This document shows positions 1 to 21,500 of a stretch of 64,000 nucleotides of DNA, piece by piece; position 1 is the stretch's first letter; each line of letters starts with the position of its first letter. The stretch covers positions 19,486,501 to 19,550,500 of the forward strand of contig SMMW01000003.1 of the NCBI GenBank assembly GCA_004794655.1, in the 5' to 3' direction. The notes beneath the pieces were generated by a model that was not told the DNA's origin, did no database searches, and worked only from the letters and a program-made list of their open reading frames with translations. The DNA comes from Marisa cornuarietis. Its lineage: Eukaryota; Mollusca; Gastropoda; Architaenioglossa; Ampullariidae. Both the position numbers and the translations under genes were made by a program.

Positions 1-330
1 AGAGGTGGGGTCACTGCCAAGGTGAACAAAGGAAACAATGAATGAGTGGAATGGTTGCTGTATTTCCATCACACAAGGTAGGCCTAAGTAGGGAGATATC
101 TAGCTGTTCTTATTACCATCACACAAGGCATGCCTAAGTGGTGAGCGGTCCAGCTGTTCTCCCCAGTAACCAGTACAAATGGATCAGCACAGCTGTTCAT
201 CAATTGGTCTCAATCAAAGAATGTATGTGTGTATATAAGCCTGTAATGCTCTCTCTTTAACAGTCAGCACTGTGGTACTGAACCTCTCAACCATTAAAAC
301 AGTGAAATAAATCTCATATGGGTTGCCCAC
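1..330 (+). mobile_element. Possible LTR fragment
   Basis: Holds a TATA-like gtatataag at 232-240, followed 70 bases later by aataaa at 306-311, an arrangement like the promoter-to-polyA part of an LTR. A unit starting ccatcacacaagg and ending gctgttct occurs twice in tandem (67-110 and 117-160). No coding sequence. Ends and target duplication not visible. Confidence 0.3.
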
Positions 331-375
331 CTATGAAAAAGGATGTGTGGTGATCATAACAAATTTCTCGCATAA
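330..375 (-). mobile_element. Short RTE retrotransposon scrap
   Basis: On the minus strand this reads DHHTSFFIGGQPI, the segment just before the FADD catalytic box in RTE reverse transcriptases. The same segment occurs at about 4020-4065 on the minus strand. Confidence 0.4.
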
Positions 376-578
376 TCTCAAAGTAGATGTTAAACTCCTT
401 ATTTAGTGAATACACAAAAATGAAAACTGTATACAACAGTTCAAAATTATTCTTGACTCATAAAGTTTACCCAATAGCTCTACCTCTTTTCTATCAACTT
501 CTAAGGAAAATCTAAGGGAAACAGGAAAATCTAGTTTTAGTCCTGTACTTTTGATAGGAAACAGCCTAGTGGTGAAAT

Positions 579-690
579 GGATAGCCTAGTGGTTACACCT
601 AATGTCCAAATCTGGAAGCAAGGCGGTTCGGTACCTTACTGGTACAGTTGACCCAGCTGCTGGTAACAGGTAGCAGACTCCATAGTAGGG
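579..690 (+). repeat. tRNA-derived SINE
   Basis: Polymerase III A box tagcctagtgg at 582-592 and B-box-like ggcggttcgg at 622-631, at tRNA-like spacing. The tail is not delimited. Similar heads are at 50651 (+) and 15112 (-). Confidence 0.5.
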
Positions 691-10169
<9,479 letters not shown>

Positions 10170-13100
10170 ATGGATACTTCATCGACCCATAAAACATCAG
10201 AGGTGACTGTGGCACGTAAGGTGAGTAAGTGAAAACAAAAATAATGTGATGGATAAACAGGTCTTAATTTGAAGATACAACTTCATTTATCCCAGAGGGC
10301 AATTTTTAGTAGCTGAGAAAGGGTTAGAATCACACAGCACAGCACAACATCAACAATCAACGATACCATGACACATTCATACCCGCCACACAAGACACAC
10401 ATACAATCACAATTCAGAGAATTCATGTAATCTAAATTCATTTACACACGGTAGCGTTCAGAAGTCGCACGACGGAAGCAACAGATCGAGAACAGCCTAA
10501 TTTTGTTGGTCCTGCGTGCAGGCATACAGTATCGGCGGCCCGATGGAACCTCGGGGAACTCCCAGGGTAGAAAGGCCACTTCTCATGAATTGAATGAGAA
10601 AGTAACACAGATTTTGAGAATTTGATTAATGGTTCATCTAATGGCAAAGAGTTAATCCTTTGCAAACTATGCAAATACAGTTTTAAAGTTGTAGCTGTAG
10701 TCACTTTATTCTTATGTGAATCAATCAATCAGTCCTCCTTGTGCCGTCTGGCACGTGAGATGACAGCATGGGACCTCCTGGTTCTGTCTGCTGCTGTTCT
10801 GGGGGCAGTCTCGAGTGATAGGCCTCTGTTCGTAGAATCTTCTATAGAGAGGCACAATGTAGGCTGTCAAATGCCTTCTCAAAGTCAATAAAGGCTATAT
10901 ACAGTGGACTGTTCCACTCCTGCGATTGTTCCAGGATCTGTCGCAGCACAAAGATATGGTCGCATGATCATCCTTTTCGGAAGCCAGCTTGTTCTTGTCA
11001 GTGTATGGAGTCTACTGTTGTTGTAATGTGCTGGAGGATTATACGGCTAAAAATTTTGCTGGTGAGGGATAGCAATGTGATGCCTCTTCAGTTATTACAA
11101 TCACCAAGGTCTCATTTCTTTGGTATCTTTACTATAACACCTTTTCTCCGCTCAGCAGGGATTTCTTCACCGTCCCAGATCTCCTGGAGCATTGTTTGTA
11201 GGATACGTGGTGTCTCTTCCGCTTCTGCTTTCAGCATTTTAGCACATACACCATCCCCTCCTGGTGCCTTGCCATTCTTTGTATTGTGAATGACTTCCTT
11301 AATTTCCTGTAGTGCAATGGGTCCAGTGTTGATATCTAGGTCTTCTTCTGCTTCGATGATTTCAGGTGGCACTGATGGGTCTGGCTGGTTAAGAATCTAT
11401 TGGAAATGTTCCCCCCATCTCTTCAGTTTTGCTCGCTCTTCAGTGATGGGTGTGCCATCTGCTCTTTTAACCGGAAGGCCCTGGTTGTGCCTTGGGTCAC
11501 CTCGTAGCTTCTTTATGTTCTGATAGGTTGCCTTCATGTCTTTCCATTCGGCTGCTGCCTCAGCTTCAGCTGTGAACTGTTCGATATATTGTCGCCTGTC
11601 TCTCCTTGAGGAGGACTTGATCTGTTTGTCTAGTTCCCTGTATTGGACTGCAGTCCTCTCTTTCAGCCTGGGGGATTTCATATTCAGGAGCTTCCTCTTC
11701 ATCTCTTTCCTTTCTTCTATCAAGTTCCATGTGTGCACAGATATCCATACATTGTTGGGGCTTGTCCTGTAGCCAATGGTTTCTTTTGCTGCTTCTACCT
11801 TGGCTTTGTTAAAGGTATCGATCGTTATTTCTGCTTCATCTTGGAGGATGCTGAAGTTGTTTTTCAGTGCAATGCCGAAGGCCTTTTTGATTGGTGGGTC
11901 TCTGAGTTTGGCCATGTCCAACCGCTGGTTTCTTTTCTGTCCAATCTTTGCTTTTCTCAACTTCAGTTTCAGCTTTGCAACTAATAGGTTGTGGTCGCTG
12001 CCAACGTCTGCTCCTCGCTTGACTTGCACATCTTGCAGGGAGTGCTTCCATTTGCTGTTGATGATGATGTGATCTATCTGGCTTTGTGTCCTTCCATCAG
12101 GTGATGTCCAGGTTAGTTTGTGGATTGTTTTGTGCACAAACAGAGTACCACCAATAATAAGATAGTTTTCTTCACACAGACTAATGAGTCTCTCACCATT
12201 GTCAATAAGTTCTCCAGTTCCATGCCTCCCCATGACTCTTCTCTGTTCTCATTTTTGTTGCCTACTCTTGCATTAAAATCGCCCATGAGGAGCATCACAT
12301 CATGCTTGGGGATGTCGTTTAAAACCACTTGAAATGCACCATAACATTTGTCTTTTTCCTCTTCGTCAGCGTTATCAATGGGGGCATAGACTACTACAAT
12401 AGTTTTGTGAACTTGGAGTTTAACCTCATGTAGAGTAGGCATTCATTTATGGGCTTCCACTGTAAGATGGCATTTCCATGTTTCCTGCTGATGATAAGGG
12501 CGACTCCTTCATGGTGGTGGTTGTCTTGCCTGCCAGACCAGATAATGGTTTCCCCAGAGTTTAGTACCTGTTTTCCTGTGCCTGTCCATCTGGCCTCTGC
12601 CACTGCAAGCATTGTGAGGTTGTAGCTGTTCATTTCTTTAACTGTTTGTGATAGCCTTCCTGTCTGGAATAAAGTCTTACATTCCTGCAACTAACTCGCA
12701 TGTGATGTTTTGGTGTCAGGACCAGACTTCCTTTTGGTTTTGATCCCTTGCTGTCAGAGGGCCAGTTGCCTGGTCTGCTTCACTCGTTCTACCAGATGAA
12801 GTTACTTCTCTAGCTGTTGTTTCCGTAGCATAAAGGTTTTTATGGGATAGGGTTGCTAGCCCTATGCCCAACCCTCCTTTCGCATCCAGGCTTGGGACCG
12901 ACAATGGCGGAGTTTTTCAAACTCAGCGTGCACAATATGTAAAGAGATTCTGCTAACATAAGAGAGTTGATGAGCATGTTAATCAAAAGGCTAGTAATGG
13001 AAACATAAATTCTTTTCTACAGTTCATGGGTGAACATGTTGTCTTGACAATACTTACTGACCTCTTCAGTTTTGTGCAGAAAATGTTGCTGAATAAACTT

Positions 13101-16100
13101 GGACACCTGCTGCTATTCCTATAAAGTAATCAAGGAGTGATGAAAGCAGCAAGAGAAATAAAACTTTATTATGAATTAAGATCTAGTTGATTTCTGCTGC
13201 TTAGGTCTGTTGAATAGTAGTTTGCAGACTTCTTTGATGCATTTATGTTTATAGTTCTATAAAAATAAAATCAGTTCCAAAACATTATTATGAAAAACTA
13301 ATTATTTATAGCTGTATGTTTTTATTTGTCTTTATCTTCTTTTCCAGTCAAGAAAAGTGCTGAAAGAAGATGTTATAACATCTTTTCTCAAACGGCATTT
13401 GCCTGTTAAAAGACTTGTGACAAATGCCCATGTGATCTCTAGCACACATATTTCACTTACTTATGTGAAGCGCAAAAAATCTAAACCATTGAAACAAAAG
13501 AGGAAAAAAACTGCTCCCAAAGAGGTCAAAAGAAAACAATTGCTGCTTTCAAAAGGAAATGGACAAAGGTAATTGTTTGTCTCAGCATTATGTTGAGGTG
13601 TGTATAGAAAAGGAAATGTTATTTCTAGTTGATTAAACTTTTTATGACATTTATGCTACTTTGCTGTATTAAAACACTGTATGGCTTTCTTTCATCTATA
13701 GGGTTAATTTTTTTCTTAGAATAAAGCTAGAACTATCAGCTGTCAAATGACGTATCAGTAATATAGATGCGAACAACTCGAGTACTTCCAAAAAGGAACT
13801 AGGGCCATCTGTTGCAAAAATGCGTCATGACTTTTCCAACAGCCCAATAGATGCAGTGTTCAACACCTACCCCAGTAGAGAAAGATGCCATTGCATTTGT
13901 TTCAAATAGAATCTACTTCCCATTGTAAATGCAATTTGAAATTATAAAAATTATCGATAAACAGCAGGACATTTTATTTCCCTTCATTTGGCAATTCCTG
14001 TTTTATTTTGTTTTCTGTTTTTTTAGAAAAAGAAATTAAAAAAAATATCTATTGGGGATACAAAGTAATCAGTAGGAGTTTTTTTTTAAAGTTTGCTGTC
14101 AATCTTTTGTTTGTTTGTTTGTTTACTTGTTTTTCTTTTTTTGCAGTTTCGAGAATTATATGTCACTACACCTCATCTGGACACAGTACATGCAAGAGGT
14201 GGTACAGACCAATAGGTAGATAACATGTTTATTCCGTAATACTGTTTAACTAGCAGTATACTTAGTGGCCTTATGTTTCTTTTACTTGCCCAGTCAAGAG
14301 AAGTCACTTTCATATATGAACTATTTTGTTTGCATTTGGAGCACATAATGTGCCAGTACACTACAAATACAATTTTTATTTTTCAATGTCTAAATGAGTG
14401 AAAATAGTCACCAACATTACCCTGCTGCTAAGAGATTTAGCTGTACTTGAAGAATCTCTGAATTTTGGGGGGCTAAAATAGCAGTCAGCTACTGAAAATT
14501 GGACTCATGCACATCTGCTAAAACTAGCCATCATCTCATGTGCTCATGGCCACTGGGCACCTAATGTCGGCCTTTGCAAGGCTGCAAAGACATTCCCATC
14601 ATAAAAAGCTGGCTGCAGCACATTGAGGGTGTCAATAGTAAAACCTTGATGCAAATTTACTTACCCCTATGACTAAGGCTGAACATGATGCAATATGCTA
14701 ACCACACTTTCTGGTTATTCTGAGGAGGAAGTCTACCTTCAGGTGATTTCTCACTATGGGCATGAATGGATGGGGACCTAGAAGGGTAAAGTAGGGAGTA
14801 TGACAGCAGTTTTGACTGTGTTGCTCTAAGCTGGTTGAAGTGTTCTTTCAGGTTGCTATTTCTTGCTCTTCAGTTCTGAAGGCCTGTCAAATTCACCAAA
14901 TGCAGGATTTCAGTGTTGCATTATTTGTATATTCTAGATAGGTATTTAGTTTAGGTCAAGCAGTTTAGGCTACATCACAGCAAAACAGCTCTGTAAACAG
15001 GTGACACTTGCAGTTGAAGACCAGCATGCCTGAGATGAGATCTGAAGGTAGGACACTCGATCCTCACTGTTATCAGTGACAGATGCTTAACCATTGCACC
15101 ACTTGACCATCCAAGTGTCAACGTGATCTTACTGCAGGCCTTGTTGACTAAACAGCAATTCTAGTCTGAGAACCGGCAATTATATTACATGCATTTAGTT
15201 TCACACCTTTAGCTGTTCAGTGCAAGGGTGGTGTGTTCCTTTGATTGTTGAAATATATCCCACTGCACGAGCTATTTGCTGCATAATTCTCTTGCTTCAG
15301 TGGGCAGTGACCATGGCAACCATATGGGTGTAGTCAGTGAATTACTAATTTCAATTGTTTTACTTGCATGATTTCTATTGTCAAATCTTGTTCTTGATAC
15401 AGTTTACGTAGTGATGGAGCACTTCAAGCTGCATGCCTCAAGGTTTTGAAGATGGATTTGCATGGATGCATTTTGACAGTGTGTCGCTCAAAGTGCCCTT
15501 CATATGTGGGTCTACGTGGAATAGTGCTGCAGGAGACAAGGAATATGTTTGTTCTTATCACTCCACAAGATGCCATCAAAAGTAAGCACCCAGGCAGGCT
15601 TTTTGTATTTTATAGCCTTCTTATTTCTAATGTAGAGTCTGTGATTCACATCACTACTGTAAAAGTTACAGTAACATCTTGAAATACTTAAGGGGAGATA
15701 TGGTAATAGATTTTGACAAAATTCATGATTCGGAGATCTTGGTACATACTTCTTCTGTGCTTTACACTGTTTTACCCAAAACACTTCATAAGTATTTTAT
15801 TTAACTTATTTTCAACTTAGAAATTTTTGGCACTTCATCAGAAATTTACATAACTGTTTTATCATAACTTTGTTTTTATTCTCTGAGAGGCTGCAGTCTG
15901 GAAATCTTGTGGATGTTCTGAATGGCTTACAAAGTTCCATTAATTTTTGTTAACTATTATGTTTCAGAGGTACCAAAAATGAACAGTGTGTTTGCTTTTG
16001 AAGTGCAAGGGCACATTTTCACTATACATGGCAACCACTTCAAGGTCAAGGCTGCTGAAAGGTCATCAAGAAAATTTAAATCAAAAGCAACAGTTGATTT

Positions 16101-16104
16101 GTGA
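10170..16104 (+). CDS. POP4: POP4 / RPP29, ribonuclease P-MRP protein subunit p29 (5 exons, complete)
   Basis: Protein subunit of nuclear RNase P and RNase MRP, which process pre-tRNA and pre-rRNA. It is the eukaryotic homologue of archaeal Rpp29. Exons: 10170-10220, 13348-13568, 14147-14215, 15403-15581, 15968-16104. All borders are GT-AG and phases join cleanly to 657 nt, 218 aa plus stop (human 220 aa). The N-terminal third is basic (KRKKSKPLKQKRKK). The C-terminal Sm-like beta-barrel core carries MDLHGCILTVCRSKCPSYVG, GIVLQETRNMF and VPKMNSVFAFEVQG, and ends RSSRKFKSKATVDL, matching human ERSAKKFKAKGTIDL. Exon 1 is only 17 codons and was chosen because ATG at 10170 runs in phase 0 into a GTGAGT donor, and exon 2 starts in phase 0. 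Intron 1 (3.1 kb) holds an antisense RTE relic. Confidence 0.94.
10725..12915 (-). mobile_element. RTE-type non-LTR retrotransposon, internally deleted, in POP4 intron 1
   Basis: Minus-strand order: a 5' leader at about 12905 (gtcggtcccaagcctggatg) of a kind common to invertebrate RTE copies; an AP endonuclease with AEARWTGTG, VVVYAPI, LLMGDFNARVG and GSDHNLLVAKL; a linker; then the reverse transcriptase start NGKAPGGDGVCAKMLKAEAE, GITLLSLTSKIFSRI and FIDFEKAFDSLH. After motif A the frame jumps directly to a short terminal piece and a (TGAT)n tail at 10725-10740, so the catalytic FADD segment is deleted. There are several frame changes and stops. It is antisense to POP4. Confidence 0.85.
14990..15112 (-). 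repeat. tRNA-derived SINE
   Basis: Read on the minus strand from 15112 it begins GGATGGTCAAGTGGTGCAAT (A box) and has GGATCGAGTGTCC (B box, 15052-15064). It lies in POP4 intron 3. Confidence 0.5.
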
Positions 16105-16179
16105 AGTGCATGCGTTTGTTCTGAACATAATTCTTTGAGAAGATCCAGACCTTTGTTTAAATGAAATTACATTTATACC

Positions 16180-16185
16180 AATAAA
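16180..16185 (+). terminator. POP4 polyadenylation signal AATAAA
   Basis: AATAAA lies 76 bases after the POP4 stop codon, which would give a short 3' UTR typical of a housekeeping gene. Cleavage site not visible. Confidence 0.6.
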
Positions 16186-17137
16186 TTACTTCCATCAAGA
16201 TATGTCGTGTTATAAGTGTTGCCATATTTGAATAGGATGGGCTGAGGGAAAACCATAAAAGTGAACAGACAGCAGACTGCTGTAGCCACATAACTGATTA
16301 TTTTCCTATCAGAATTCTGTCCCTCGGGGAGCTTTTCAGCATATGGCTAAATATTTCTGTAACCACTTAAATTCTCCTGTGAGCTGTGTGAGACAGCTCA
16401 GTGGTTGCACAGATTTAGATGGATTTATACAGAGTATAGATAATGTAGCAGCATCTAAATAAAATTTGTATGCATATTTCCTTAAAAATGCAGCATATGT
16501 TTTTATTGGGGTGAGTCACATAGAAAGAAACAGCATTGGCTCATTTGTGAAGGGTGCATTAAAAGAAAGATTCCGCAACCTAAAATTTTGTGAAGAAATG
16601 ACTTAGGACATCATCATTCATTATTTAATTCCTTATGATGGTGAAAATGGAATGTGTGGATGGTGTATGTGAGTTTTTTTTTTTAATATTAGCATATGTA
16701 CATGTAGTAGTGACATCTGCAAGTATGTGATCGGTGATTGTGGAGAGAGTGGTTGCCATCACCAAGACATGTTCTTTATTCAATGTTACTTGGCAAAAAA
16801 TGTACCCCCCCCCAACCCCAAAAAAGCAGGTGAGCACTATGCTGTGGTTTGTATATGAGGGTAATTTGGTCAGATTTGGGTAGTATCTTGTAATAAACCC
16901 CAGTAGTGGGGAATCAATTTTGCACTCGTATTTAAAAAAAATACACTTGCCTTGATATGCATGTTAATGCAATAGCAGTCAAATTTATACAGAAAATGGC
17001 CAGAGTCCAGTGAGTGTAAACCTAGCAGCTATAGCAGCTTTCCACTTCTGTGCTTTAATTATTTGTATAAATTGACGTGTATGCTCTTTCTCTCAAACAT
17101 ACACACACATAACAAAAGAACTGCAGTAAAGCAGGCC
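16186..17137. other. Intergenic space between convergent POP4 and KDSR
   Basis: AT-rich with poly-T and poly-C runs. No gene or delimited repeat. A gacagctcagtggttgcac stretch near 16392 resembles a SINE A box only. Confidence 0.5.
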
Positions 17138-18506
17138 TTTATTTATGAATACATAATTGTAGATGTAATGACGAACCTGTAAAAATGATCTCTCTAAAAT
17201 ACTTATGTAGTGACTGCAGACAAGAAAATGCTGAAAAATTCATTGTTTTTCCAAAGCAAAAAATAATCCAGCTTTGAATTGTAAATCTTTTGCCAGATGA
17301 TGCATACATCATTATTCAACTTAAAACCCATTAATCCTAAGCCAAGCTGAAAATATTAAATAAAACTTTGAAATTGTTCAATCATCTTGTCATATTTTTA
17401 AGTGAGGTAGGATTCAAGAAATTTGCTTATATGATCATTGAAATACATAGCCTATAACTCTGAGCTGTTGAACACATCACATGCACACTGTTCTTTTTGT
17501 TCAGTACTTTGCACCCAAGCTCCTTACATGCAAGAGGCTGGAGCAGATATTGTTCCATTTTATTAACATAAAATACAATTTACTTGATCCCAGAGAGCAA
17601 TTATTTGCAGCATAAACACAGTTGAAATGTGCTTAATTTTTTAACCTCTTTTTTGAGGGACAGTATTCATTTCTGTAAAATAAATAATATAAGCACACTT
17701 TCTCCAGCATCAGCTTTATATACATATAGGTGCATGAGCACACCATTTTAGGACAGGCATCAAATAAACCTGTATAAACATGCAGACAATGCATAGCAAA
17801 ATATAAATAATGTTGATTAAGAGAGCGGTTTACCCACCAAGGTTCAAAGTGCCCCACAAAAAATAAAAATAATCTTGGACACTGGTCTCAAAACAAAAAG
17901 ACCACTGCGTGTCCCTGTAGTGTAGCCACTCAAGTGAAGATGGTGAATGCAATCACTACAGTAGATGATGTCAGCATGGAGTTCACTGCATGAAATCGTT
18001 GATAAAAAAGTTCAGAAAAGTTATCACAACATATTTATGGAAGCTCAAAGCACAATTCCTGGTGCTGCGCCCCAGCCTTCACAGAGAGAAACATCATTCC
18101 ATCCACACAACTCCTGTTAAAGCAAACAGTCATTGCAAGATCAACCTCCCAGAGCAGCACAATGTCCTCTATATCAGACTTGTTCCCAATGTGCATGTAA
18201 CTCAATGTGACATCAAAACTCTGCAGAACAATTGCACGCAGAGGTGGCAGGAGAAATACAATTATCCAAAACATGAAGAAAATGTCACAGAAAAATAAAT
18301 CCACCCAGGAACATAGGTGATGGCGTAACAGCTTTATAGATCGATATTATGCACAAAACTTCATGCAGATCAACAGACAAGATGAAAAGTGACAAGAGAG
18401 CCGTCACCTTCTAGCCAGTTAGGTGAAGGGACATCACTCTCCAATACTGGAAATACAGATATACACTCATGCACACTGTACACTGATTGTGGAACCTGTG
18501 CACTCT
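17138..18506 (-). other. Probable KDSR 3' UTR
   Basis: No other gene is seen between the KDSR stop and the POP4 3' end. Minus-strand AATAAA signals occur at 17559-17564 and 17138-17143, allowing a 3' UTR of about 0.95 or 1.37 kb. The open frame near 17990-18298 (+) has no recognisable domain and overlaps this UTR, so it is not called. Confidence 0.4.
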
Positions 18507-21500
18507 TCAGCATGACTTCTTAACAGATTTAATCTCATCTTCATCTTTACATTTTTTAATGACATAACTAAAGTAGGCCAGGTAGTACAGAGCAATCAAG
18601 CGAAACAATCCCATTAATGTTACCTGGAAACAGATATAAAGAATACACTATTAGAAACAACAGGGAATCTTTAAAGAAAATGCACCTTTAATACTCACAA
18701 AATGTACCAGAGTTTCAGAAAACCTAAGGGGTCAGGCCAACCATATACTACTGTGCCTTTTATTATGCAGGCTGCTTGCAGGCCACCTGTAGCTACCTGT
18801 GCTACCACCACCTAATGGGACAAGCTCTAGGCAAATTTTAATCTAAGTCGTCAACTGGGCTGCTCATTGAGATGGTGATCTGCTGGTGGTGCTATGACTA
18901 GTGTCTTGCTCTCTCCTACTTCTGTAAAGCAGCATATTTCCTTCCCCTTTTATACTCATCGAGGGACATAGTTATGAAACAAGGGTAATAATCTGGCAAC
19001 ATGGGGAACTCATGGACAACAAAGACGCTGCTACAGTGAAGTCCAGATTTCTCCAAATGTGCCCTATCATAGATTAAGTTTGCAAGCAATGTGGTATTAG
19101 TTGTTCAGGTCAAGGACAGGGACTCAATGGTGAGCTTAAGAAACTATATTCAGATTAAGAAACTACATTCGTGGTTTGAAGAACGTTTTCTGGTACTCAA
19201 TATTTCTAAAAGTTAAGAATTGGTCCTTGACAAAAGGAAACATTGACCTGTCCATACATCTTTGGTTATTAACAGTCAGACAGAAGAACAGGTGCAAAGT
19301 TTTAGGTACCTTAGCATGGTGCTAGACAACAAACTAACCTTCCAGGAAAAAGCTACATCGCTTCCAGGAAAGCATATCAGTGCCTGTTCTTGCTAGGGCA
19401 ATTAAGGAATGTTGGTGTCAGTGGCTCTATACTAAAAGCTTGTTTGATGAGGGTGGTCAAGATTGCTAGCAAGACCACTGCCTTCCACAATGACCATTAA
19501 TTAAGTGATCTATAGACCTGGGGCCAGTACCACAACACATTTCTAATTTTAAACACTTTTAGGTCTTAAATTTTTTTAAATAATTAGTTTTAAAAGCACG
19601 CCACAATTTTAGAATTTTTAAAACAAAATTTGCTTTAAGTAAGATAAAGTTGTTTAAGTCTGACTTTCCGTCCTGTCAGTACAATTTTTCTTATGCCATG
19701 CATCTAAATGGCAGAGAAGAGATTTTGCTTCTTTAGAACAGTTTTAAGGTTTCGAAACATGTTGTGCAACTGGCCCCAGGGCTGTAAGGTTAAAAGCTGT
19801 CAGCATGATCACAGACCCTTCTCACCAACTACATCAACATTTCCAAATGCTACCCTCTGGCTGTAGATGGAAACAACTGGTCACCAAGAGGAGTGTTTTT
19901 GCGGTCTTTCTTACCAGTGGTGAAAGCACTCTTGAATAAGTCTAACAAATGAATGTCTGTGCATGAGAGAGAGAGTGCCCCTACCTCTGATAATTATTGC
20001 TGGGAGGAGGGGGAAGAGGACTGTGTGAGTATAAGTAAATGTGTGGGTGTGTGAGGTGTGACTATTTTGTTCAGTTTATTACTAATGGGAGCTCACAGCA
20101 AAGGAAAATTTCTATCTCTGTTGTGCATAGAAGTAGAAAATAAAGACATTGTTTTTACAAAATAGAATTTTGCTCTGTGAAAGTAAAACATGGAAAGGAT
20201 GTTTGTAACACTGATGGCATGATTGATGCAGCTCATTGTTGACACATACCTGGGACAAGCCCTCCATAAAAGATGTTGCTGGAGAAAATCCACACGTGAG
20301 TGTGCTAACCATAAAGCCATCAATTCCAACACCACTTAAGAACTTTCCTCTCTGGAAAACAAAATCAGTCATTCAGGCACATTCAGGTGGAATTTGCTAT
20401 AATTTAATAATGGCAGAAATATATTTAGATACATTTGAAAATCAAAATTAAGTATTAAAACAATGTGTAAAGCAGGTTTGCTTAGCTAAACATACTATAA
20501 AAAACAGTGTCTTTAATGAAAAAGAATTTTCTTATTAAATTGTCCAAAAATGAATCTTCTTATCTTCATGCAAGATATTTAGGTGTTCTAGACATAGTTT
20601 AATCCTGACATTTCCCAGCAACACAAAAGTCATATATATCTGATGTACATGGTATAATTTAACAAAAAAGCATCTGTAGCCTTTGATTTTTTTGTCAGTT
20701 AAATCTCTGTGGCAATACTAATATGAGCTCAACCCTTTCCAGGGTCTATATTACTTGGACAGAACCAATTTCCCTGATTTTTCCTAGACATTTTCAATAC
20801 TAATGTCTAGTTCCCAATGATGATGTTCCTACACCAAGACCTTAATTAAAAGAGCATGCATTTAGAGGTGCTAACCCCTTCTATAGTCCACAGCAGATAT
20901 TTGAGACAAGCATTTATAAACATTTTTGATAAAAACATCTATTGCAAACATTGTTATCCACAATTCTACCACAAAGACTATTATCAGTAGTTCTCCCTAT
21001 AAAAATTTCTAGCATGATCTTGATGAATTTACTACTGTTACTTATTACAACTGTATATATGCATATACATGCTTATATCAATAATTTCTATCCACAGGCC
21101 TACTCTCAATATTTCTATTAATACCTAAGCTTCTTACCAATGAATCTTTTAAAATGATCTTGGCTACAGTGTCAGGTTGGAAAAGGCCTCCTGCTTCTGA
21201 TAACAATCTTGTTTCCTTTGGCTGCAGAAAAAAATATAAACTACAAACATTTAATACAAATTTTGTTTTAGTAATAGGATCAGGCTTTTGCAGTAAATCA
21301 CTCTTTCACGCTGAGTGATATTTTGCATGATGTCAGACTTAAGAAACTGTTATAATCATAAAAAAATTAACACACAGTAGCTACGCATTTTACACATTTT
21401 CAAAAAGATAAATAACTAAAAAGGAGAAGCACATAGGTAGATTGTAAACCCAGTGAAATACAAACATTGGAAATGACTATTATTACTCTATTATGCAAGT

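Noticed and set aside
17990..18298. 102-codon plus-strand frame between POP4 and KDSR
   Set aside because: No domain, and it lies in the probable KDSR 3' UTR on the opposite strand.
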